A DNA stretch of 12,380 nt, taken from contig CAMCQX010000016.1 in assembly GCA_945876985.1 (NCBI GenBank), positions 1 to 12,380 of the forward strand, written 5' to 3'. Source of the stretch: Chitinophaga pinensis (GTDB taxonomy: Bacteria; Bacteroidota; Bacteroidia; UKL13-3). The notes beneath the pieces were generated by a model. It was not told the origin of the DNA. It did not search any database and saw only the letters and a list, made by a program, of their open reading frames with translations. Below are positions 7,334 to 12,380 of this stretch, piece by piece; position 1 is the stretch's first letter, and each line of letters starts with the position of its first letter. Made by a program: the position numbers and the translations under genes.

Positions 7334-8185
7334 ATGAGAAAGATATTTTTACTTTATATTTTATTGTTAACTGTTTGCTTTGGTAAAGCGCAATCAAATT
7401 TCAACTATGATTTTTTTCAAAACTTAGTTAATCAAAAAGAAACAAATTTGGCTATTTTGTTTTTAAATAAATGTGAGTTATTACCTCAAAATACAACTAC
7501 CTTAGATAGTATTTATTTTTACAAAGGAAAAATCTATTTCAATACAAAACTTTTTAAACAATCGGTTTTGGCATTTAATAAAATAAGTGATTTATCAGTA
7601 TTTTATAATCAATCAAAAATCTATCAATCAATTGGATTATTATATTTAGATAGTTCAGAAAATTATATCAATAACGAATTGAAACCAATAAAAGGAGATT
7701 CGGTGTTTAATCAAATAAAAACCATTACTATGGCTTCAGTTGCATTATTAAACAATAATTTATTGGTATACGACAGCTTAATTTTGCAAATCAAAGATTC
7801 ATTGTTTTATTATAATAACCTTCAAGTTTCACTCAATAAATGGAGAAAAAAGGCAAATTTAAAAACAAAAAAGCCATTTATTGCTGCTGGCTTATCGGCA
7901 TTAGTTCCTGGTTTGGGTAAAGTATATGCTGGAAAACCTTATGATGGTTTGAGTACTTTTTTGACTCATGTGCCATTAGGTTTAATAGTTTGGGAAAGTT
8001 ATAATAATGCTGGAGTTAATTCTGCTCGATTCATTACATTTACTTCTATTTCGTCTTTATTTTATTTTGGAAATATTTTAGCTAGCTATCACTATATTTA
8101 TAAAAACAGAAAGGAGGAAAAAATTGACAAGAAAATTGAAATATTACTTCAGTGTAATATTATGCTGCGCAACTATTATAACTAA
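7334..8185 (+). CDS. Exported helical-repeat protein with C-terminal PGxGxxYxGK membrane domain
   Basis: The 283-residue protein has no name I can give. It has a signal peptide (MRKIFLLYILLLTVCFGKA, cut before Q20), then a helical region of about 150 residues with TPR-like features (FYKGKIYFNTKLFKQSVLAFNKI, SIGLLYLDSSENY), then a membrane domain beginning 'LSALVPGLGKVYAGK' (P192-G-L-G195, Y198, G200-K201) with about two hydrophobic helices up to residue 257 and a Lys/Glu-rich tail. The P-G-x-G-x-x-Y-x-G-K pattern recalls TM2-like and DUF5683-type domains. The next gene has the same layout, so the two look like paralogues. The ATG touches the stop of the YidD gene with no gap; the 3' end overlaps the next gene by 62 bases. 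Confidence 0.8.
   Translation: MRKIFLLYILLLTVCFGKAQSNFNYDFFQNLVNQKETNLAILFLNKCELLPQNTTTLDSIYFYKGKIYFNTKLFKQSVLAFNKISDLSVFYNQSKIYQSIGLLYLDSSENYINNELKPIKGDSVFNQIKTITMASVALLNNNLLVYDSLILQIKDSLFYYNNLQVSLNKWRKKANLKTKKPFIAAGLSALVPGLGKVYAGKPYDGLSTFLTHVPLGLIVWESYNNAGVNSARFITFTSISSLFYFGNILASYHYIYKNRKEEKIDKKIEILLQCNIMLRNYYN
8113..8117 (+). promoter_or_regulatory. GGAGG ribosome-binding site before a TTG start
   Basis: GGAGG lies six bases before the TTG at 8124. Shine-Dalgarno sites are rare in Bacteroidota, and this one helps choose the TTG start. It also encodes a Lys-Glu-Glu stretch of the overlapping upstream gene, so it could be coincidental. Confidence 0.5.
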
Positions 8186-8966
8186 TGCTCAACATACAAA
8201 ATTAGCCGATAGTTTATACCAAATAAAATATAGTGAAGAGGTCGAACTTATATACGAACAAAATATTTTTGAAAGTAAGATTGGAGTTTCAACTAATGAG
8301 TTAATTTTTGAAAAAGCATTGTATTTAAAACAAGAAAAAAAATACGAAAAAGCCATAGAAACCTTGCTAAGGATTAATGAAAACGACTTAACCGATTCTT
8401 TCAAATTCAATTATTACTATCAACTTTCAGTAATGAATTTCTTAACAAATAACCATGCTGAAGTGGAGTTAAATATCAATAAAATAAAGTACTTTATTGC
8501 CGATTCTTCTTATAGAAACAAACTTGTTTTGTTGGAAATTTTGAATTTAAATAAAAGCAAAAAATGGTGCGAAGCTAAAGCCCTATTGTTAGAAAATTTC
8601 AAAGGTAAAATAGATACCAATTCAATTCATATATTATATAAAACAGCTTTGAATTATAAACCCAAAAGGGAAAAAACCGCGCAAGCACTACAAACATTTT
8701 TACCAGGAACAGGACAATTATATATAGGAAAAACTTTACATGGTGTAGTAAATGCTACATTTATTTTAACCGGATTAACTTGGGGAGTTTATAATGTATA
8801 TAATGGTTACTATGTAACAAGTGTTTTTACAGGTTTTTTATTCTATTATTTGTTTTATAATGGAGGAATAACTTATACTTTAGACAATGTAGAAAAACAA
8901 AACAATAAAAAAGTAAATGCCATCAATCTAAAATTGAATTCAAGAATAATTGATCTATTAAATTGA
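8124..8966 (+). CDS. Exported helical-repeat protein with PGxGxxYxGK domain, paralogue of the preceding gene
   Basis: The 280-residue protein is unnamed. Signal peptide MTRKLKYYFSVILCCATIITNA (cut before Q23), a helical region of about 160 residues with TPR-like spacing (ALYLKQEKKYEKAIETLLRIN, LLEILNLNKSKKWCEAKALLLE), and a C-terminal membrane domain starting 'LPGTGQLYIGK' (P194-G-T-G197, Y200, G202-K203) with two hydrophobic helices. The motif falls within two residues of its position in the preceding protein; overall similarity is otherwise low, which suggests an old duplication. The start is TTG at 8124 with GGAGG six bases before; TTG at 8136 would also leave a signal peptide, and no ATG is available in frame near the start. 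It ends just before a strong bidirectional terminator, closing the cluster. Confidence 0.78.
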   Translation: MTRKLKYYFSVILCCATIITNAQHTKLADSLYQIKYSEEVELIYEQNIFESKIGVSTNELIFEKALYLKQEKKYEKAIETLLRINENDLTDSFKFNYYYQLSVMNFLTNNHAEVELNINKIKYFIADSSYRNKLVLLEILNLNKSKKWCEAKALLLENFKGKIDTNSIHILYKTALNYKPKREKTAQALQTFLPGTGQLYIGKTLHGVVNATFILTGLTWGVYNVYNGYYVTSVFTGFLFYYLFYNGGITYTLDNVEKQNNKKVNAINLKLNSRIIDLLN

Positions 8967-8980
8967 ACAAATTAGGTATA

Positions 8981-9020
8981 AAAAAAAGCCAAAGTAAAAT
9001 ATTTTACTTTGGCTTTTTTT
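8981..9020. terminator. Bidirectional terminator, 40-bp perfect palindrome
   Basis: Bases 8981-9000 and 9001-9020 are exact reverse complements: seven A's, then GCCAAAGTAAAAT, then the mirror image and seven T's. Read from either side it is a GC-anchored hairpin followed by a T run. It lies between the stop at 8966 (plus strand) and the stop at 9036 (minus strand), so it serves both convergent genes. Confidence 0.9.
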
Positions 9021-9035
9021 ATGGTTTCTTATAAA

Positions 9036-9446
9036 TTACCACATGAAGAATTTAGTATTGTTTTCATATTTACTAATGTCGCTATTAATTAATAACACAA
9101 CCCAATCAATTAAAACTACAACACCACAGCCACCGCCAGTTAATATATAACCAACACCTGTAAGAGTTGCAGTTCCCATATAAAAACGATGGACACCAAA
9201 ATTACCTAAAAAAGTACATAAAACAAAAGCAACCAAACCATTAGCACCAGCAACTTTACTTTGTTCTGCAGGAACATTTGGAATAATAGCATTGATAAAA
9301 TCAACACTCATTGGAGCTGCAACAGCAGCTGTAAATGAAGCTTCAACTGCTTCATCGTTTACTAAATAATTTTCAGCTTTAACTGAAGTAGTACCAGCAA
9401 TAACCATTACTGCAAAAATACTCATAATTGATAAAATTTTTTTCAT
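9036..9446 (-). CDS. TM2-domain protein with signal peptide
   Basis: The 136-residue protein has an N-terminal signal peptide (MKKILSIMSIFAVMVIAGTTSVKA, likely cut after A24), an Ala-rich low-complexity region to about residue 66, and a TM2 domain from about 70 to 119. The domain shows a first helix (LVAFVLCTFLGNFG), the signature G81-x-x-G84-x-H-R-F-Y-x-G91 and a Gly-rich second helix ending in the 'IDWVVLLI' typical of the family. The biochemical role of TM2 domains in bacteria is unknown. A signal peptide on a TM2 protein is plausible in Bacteroidota but could also act as a third membrane helix. ATG at 9446 lies about 50 bases after a candidate promoter; tsaD is upstream on the same strand. 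Confidence 0.85.
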   Translation of the reverse strand: MKKILSIMSIFAVMVIAGTTSVKAENYLVNDEAVEASFTAAVAAPMSVDFINAIIPNVPAEQSKVAGANGLVAFVLCTFLGNFGVHRFYMGTATLTGVGYILTGGGCGVVVLIDWVVLLINSDISKYENNTKFFMW

Positions 9447-9496
9447 ATTTTTTTATTTTAAATGTTTTGGCAAAATAATAGAAGAAATTAAAAAAG

Positions 9497-9524
9497 CAAA
9501 TTATTTTGTATAAAAATTTATCAA
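9497..9524 (-). promoter_or_regulatory. Candidate promoter for the TM2 gene
   Basis: On the minus strand a TTG (complement of 9522-9524) stands 17 bases before ATAATTTG (complement of 9497-9504), one base off the Bacteroidota -7 consensus TANNTTTG. It would start transcription near 9490 and give a leader of about 45 bases. This would let the TM2 gene be expressed apart from tsaD. Confidence 0.35.
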
Positions 9525-9555
9525 CAATATTTAATTTAACAATAATAAGCCATAT

Positions 9556-10557
9556 TTACCTAGAACTAGGCGCTACCGATAAATCTACAAATTCATTATT
9601 CAGAAATTTATAATGGGCAGTCATGGCAATCATTGCAGCATTATCAGTACAATATTCAAAAGCAGGTATAAAAGTATTCCAACCTAATTTTTTACCTTCC
9701 ATTTCTATTTCATTTCTTAAACTACTATTGGCCGAAACGCCACCTGCCAATGCAATGTTTTTTATTCCGGTTTGTTTACTTGCCAATAATAATTTTTTCA
9801 TTAAATGTTTTACAATGCTATTTTGAATAGAAGCACAAAGATTATCTCTATTCTCCATAATAAAATTTTCATTTTTTAACATTTCTTTTTTTAAAAAATA
9901 AAGAAATGAAGTTTTTAAACCACTAAAGCTATAATCTAAATTTGGAATATTAGGTTTGGCAAATTGAAATTCAACTTGCCCATTTTTAGCGTATTCATCA
10001 ATTAATGGTCCGCCAGGATAAGGTAAACTTAACATTTTAGCAGCTTTATCAAAAGCCTCTCCGGCAGCATCATCTATGGTTTTTCCAATTATTTTACTTT
10101 CAAAATAATTAGAAAATATAGCAATTTGAGTATGTCCGCCACTTACTGTTAAGCATAAAAATGGAAAAGAAGGTTTGGGTTCATCAATGAAATGTGCCAA
10201 TACATGCGCTTGCATATGATTCACAGCAATCAAAGGAATATTTAAGCTCTGAGCCAATGATTTGGCAAAACTACAGCCCACCATTAACGAACCAATTAAG
10301 CCAGGATTTTGAGTAAATGCAATGGCATTCAATTCACTTAATTGAATATTTGCAGTTTTTAAAGCCACATCTAAAACAGGAACAATATTAGCTTGATGCG
10401 CTCTGCTGGCTAATTCAGGAACTACTCCACCATAAATTTCATGTACTTTTTGTCCTGCAACTTTATTGCTTAAAATTTTACCGTTTTTTATAATTGAAAC
10501 AGCCGTATCATCGCAGCTAGATTCTATGGCAAGTATAGTAATATTGGTTAACGACAT
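9556..10557 (-). CDS. tsaD: tRNA N6-adenosine threonylcarbamoyltransferase TsaD
   Basis: TsaD transfers the threonylcarbamoyl group from TC-AMP to A37 of tRNAs that read ANN codons, working in the cytoplasm with TsaB and TsaE. The 333-residue protein is full length with the ASKHA-fold signatures: IESSCDDT at 11-18, GGVVPELASRAH at 43-54, the metal-binding H114-x3-H118 (NHMQAHVLAH), SGGHTQ just after, 'AGGVSANSSLR' and the C-terminal 'YCTDNAAMIA'. The ATG at 10557 is chosen; the longer frame begins at a TTG at 10569 that would add four residues (MNQK) not typical of the family. It is divergent from the TamB-like gene with 72 bases between, an arrangement I recall as common in Bacteroidota. Confidence 0.96.
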   Translation of the reverse strand: MSLTNITILAIESSCDDTAVSIIKNGKILSNKVAGQKVHEIYGGVVPELASRAHQANIVPVLDVALKTANIQLSELNAIAFTQNPGLIGSLMVGCSFAKSLAQSLNIPLIAVNHMQAHVLAHFIDEPKPSFPFLCLTVSGGHTQIAIFSNYFESKIIGKTIDDAAGEAFDKAAKMLSLPYPGGPLIDEYAKNGQVEFQFAKPNIPNLDYSFSGLKTSFLYFLKKEMLKNENFIMENRDNLCASIQNSIVKHLMKKLLLASKQTGIKNIALAGGVSANSSLRNEIEMEGKKLGWNTFIPAFEYCTDNAAMIAMTAHYKFLNNEFVDLSVAPSSR

Positions 10558-10610
10558 TTTTTGGTTCAAAAAATAGAGTGTTAGAATATATTCAGTTTAA
10601 ATTATTTATT

Positions 10611-10618
10611 TATATTTG
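10611..10618 (+). promoter_or_regulatory. Candidate -7 element for the TamB-like gene
   Basis: TATATTTG is an exact match to the Bacteroidota -7 consensus TANNTTTG. It ends 11 bases before the TTG start at 10630, so the transcript would have a leader of only a few bases. A matching -33 TTG is not obvious. Confidence 0.4.
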
Positions 10619-10629
10619 GCGAAACTACA

Positions 10630-12380
10630 TTGAAAAAACTACTAATTAAAATATCGTACACATTGTTGGGCATTTTCTTTGCCTTATTGCTGCTTGTGTA
10701 CCTTATTTTTAATAGCTCAAACTTCCAAAATTTTATTATACAAAAAGCTGATTCATATTTAAGTAAAGCTTTTAAATGTGAAATAAATATTGGTAGAATT
10801 AATTATGATGGTTGGACAAAATTTAGTTTAGATCATATTTATTGGGGCGACCAAAAACAAGATACTTTATTTTATGTAAAGAATTTACAATTTGATATTG
10901 GCGGAATTGAAATTGATTCATCAAAATTTATACTTTCAAAAGTAAATATAGATGGTGGGATGTGTAAAGTAATTACCTACCCCGACAAAACATTTAATAT
11001 TGATGTATTATTTAACATTTTTGATAAAAATGATACGATAAAGCCAAATGCAAATGCTCAAAAATTTAAACTAATTTTTGATGAAGTTATAGGCACAAAT
11101 TGTAGATTTAAATTAATTGACTCAACTGTTAAATGGGATCAGGCAGGTTTTAATCCTTTCGACCAAGATTTTTACGGAATAAATATTAACGCGAGCCATT
11201 TTAAAATCATAGAAGACTCCTTGCATTTTTATTTAAAGGAATTAACAGGATTTGAAAAATGTGGTTTACAAATCAAAAAAATGGCTTGCAAAGCCATCAT
11301 CTCCCCTACTATTATGGAATTTGCAAACCTCGATTTGCAATTAAATAAAAGTAAAATAAAAGATTATGCTTGTATGAAATTTGAAAACTACGATAGTTTA
11401 GCAAATAATTTTATCAGTAATGTTAAACTAACTGCAAATTTAAAACAAAGCTATATTCATATTTCTGACGTTGCTTTTTTTGCACCAATGCTTAATGAAT
11501 ATAATTACGATGCGATAGTAACCGCGAAATTAAGAGGCACCATTGATAATTTAGACTTAAAAGATGCGCATTTGAAATATGCAAATCATACACAATTTCA
11601 TGGGCGTGCGAGCATGAATGGTTTGCCAAATATTGATCAAACATTTATTGAAATTTTTGCAGATTCAGCTACATCGGTTAAGAAAGAATTAGATAAATTA
11701 GCGGGAATGGAATTGCCAAAAGAATTAGAGCGATTTGGACTATTAAAATTTAAAGGAAGTTATACAGGTTTTTTCAATGATTTTGTAGCGTATGGTAAAT
11801 TAGAAACTCCAATTGGAAACATTAGTTCCGATTTAAATATGAAGTTGACGAATAATGCGATGCAATCAATTTATTCTGGCAAATTAGCTATTATAGAATT
11901 TAACTTGGGGACACTTTTAAATGATACCAAGCAGTTTGGAAGCTTAAGTTTAACAAGTGAAATAAACGGAAAAGGATTTGATATAAAAACGTTAAAAGCA
12001 ACAGCAAATACCAATATTCAAAACTTTACCTACAATGGCTATAACTATAAAAATATTGAATTAACTGGTGATTTTGATAGAAAATATTTCAATGGCAAGC
12101 TTCATATTAATGACGAAAACATTGGTTTAAGTTTAGTTGGGAAGCTTGATTTAAATAAAAAAATACCATCGTTTTTATTTGAAGCAAACTTAAATCGTGT
12201 AAAACTTAAAACTTTAAATTTATACGATAAGGACTTAATTGTTTCTACCCAAATAAATGGTGATTTTTCAGTAAAAAACATTGATAAAAACAGCGGTGAA
12301 ATTAAAATTGCAAATACCAATATTGAATACAATAATGCAGAATATGTTTTTGATGAAATAAATATCAAATCGAGTAATGC
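10630..12380 (+). CDS. TamB/AsmA-like envelope protein, 5' part (runs off the window)
   Basis: The frame stays open from 10630 to the window end, giving at least 583 residues. It begins with a cytoplasmic Lys patch and a signal anchor (KKLLIKISYTLLGIFFALLLLVYLIF), followed by 'NFIIQKADSYLSKAF' and 'INIGRINYDGWTKFSLDHIYWGDQKQDTLFYVKNL'. That is the opening pattern of TamB (DUF490) and AsmA-like proteins of Bacteroidota: an anchored N terminus, then a long periplasmic beta-rich groove. The rest repeats short beta strands (GKLETPIGNISSDLNMKL, LTGDFDRKYFNGKLHI). Such proteins bridge inner and outer membrane and are linked to lipid transport or outer-membrane protein assembly. The C-terminal DUF490 domain that would settle the call lies outside. 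The start is TTG at 10630: no ATG lies nearby in frame and an in-frame TAG is at 10582-10584. Confidence 0.85.
   Translation, partial: MKKLLIKISYTLLGIFFALLLLVYLIFNSSNFQNFIIQKADSYLSKAFKCEINIGRINYDGWTKFSLDHIYWGDQKQDTLFYVKNLQFDIGGIEIDSSKFILSKVNIDGGMCKVITYPDKTFNIDVLFNIFDKNDTIKPNANAQKFKLIFDEVIGTNCRFKLIDSTVKWDQAGFNPFDQDFYGININASHFKIIEDSLHFYLKELTGFEKCGLQIKKMACKAIISPTIMEFANLDLQLNKSKIKDYACMKFENYDSLANNFISNVKLTANLKQSYIHISDVAFFAPMLNEYNYDAIVTAKLRGTIDNLDLKDAHLKYANHTQFHGRASMNGLPNIDQTFIEIFADSATSVKKELDKLAGMELPKELERFGLLKFKGSYTGFFNDFVAYGKLETPIGNISSDLNMKLTNNAMQSIYSGKLAIIEFNLGTLLNDTKQFGSLSLTSEINGKGFDIKTLKATANTNIQNFTYNGYNYKNIELTGDFDRKYFNGKLHINDENIGLSLVGKLDLNKKIPSFLFEANLNRVKLKTLNLYDKDLIVSTQINGDFSVKNIDKNSGEIKIANTNIEYNNAEYVFDEINIKSSN

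Noticed and set aside
7334..8966. Frameshift joining the two overlapping paralogues into one gene
   Set aside because: Each has its own signal peptide and a complete C-terminal domain, so they are two genes rather than a broken one.
9559..9570. CCTAGAACTAGG inverted repeat at the end of tsaD
   Set aside because: It has only five-base arms, no T run follows, and it encodes the last residues of TsaD. There is too little to call a terminator or site.
11281..11297. Perfect hairpin ATGGCTT-GCA-AAGCCAT
   Set aside because: It lies within the TamB-like coding frame, has no T tract and encodes ordinary residues. A chance inverted repeat is likely.

Overview
The window looks like a piece of chromosome from an AT-rich member of the Bacteroidota (roughly one third G+C by eye). 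This rests on RNase Y beside ZapA, a TsaD/TamB divergent pair, exported proteins whose signal peptides end in '-AQ', A-rich leaders with almost no Shine-Dalgarno sequences, and -7 elements of the TANNTTTG type. No tRNA, rRNA, CRISPR array, IS element or phage gene was seen. No gap between genes is longer than about 110 bases.

Left part (1-4522): a complete GDP-L-fucose synthase gene faces a small CoA-binding-domain gene, with a terminator hairpin between them. Divergent from the latter is pheT (phenylalanyl-tRNA synthetase beta chain). It is followed at 18-nt spacings by a small coiled-coil gene (candidate ZapB-like partner) and by zapA, which can only start at TTG. Inside pheT a GC-rich run of about ten 7-bp units encodes an interdomain linker.

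Centre (4523-8966): rny (RNase Y) is followed by four packed genes that overlap or abut: a LolA-like exported protein, a YidD-domain protein with its own signal peptide, and two related proteins that each have a signal peptide, a helical region and a C-terminal membrane domain with a P-G-x-G-x-x-Y-x-G-K motif. A perfect 15-bp hairpin with a T tract sits just after the rny stop but inside the signal-peptide codons of the first of the four. The tight coupling and shared export signals suggest one envelope function. I do not know a described system with this composition, and it is the best candidate here for something new.

Right part (8967-12380): a 40-bp perfect palindrome acts as a bidirectional terminator between the four-gene cluster and a convergent TM2-domain protein gene. 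Upstream of that on the minus strand is tsaD (tRNA t6A37 synthesis). Divergent from tsaD is the start of a TamB/AsmA-like gene that runs off the window, again with a TTG start and an almost adjacent promoter element.
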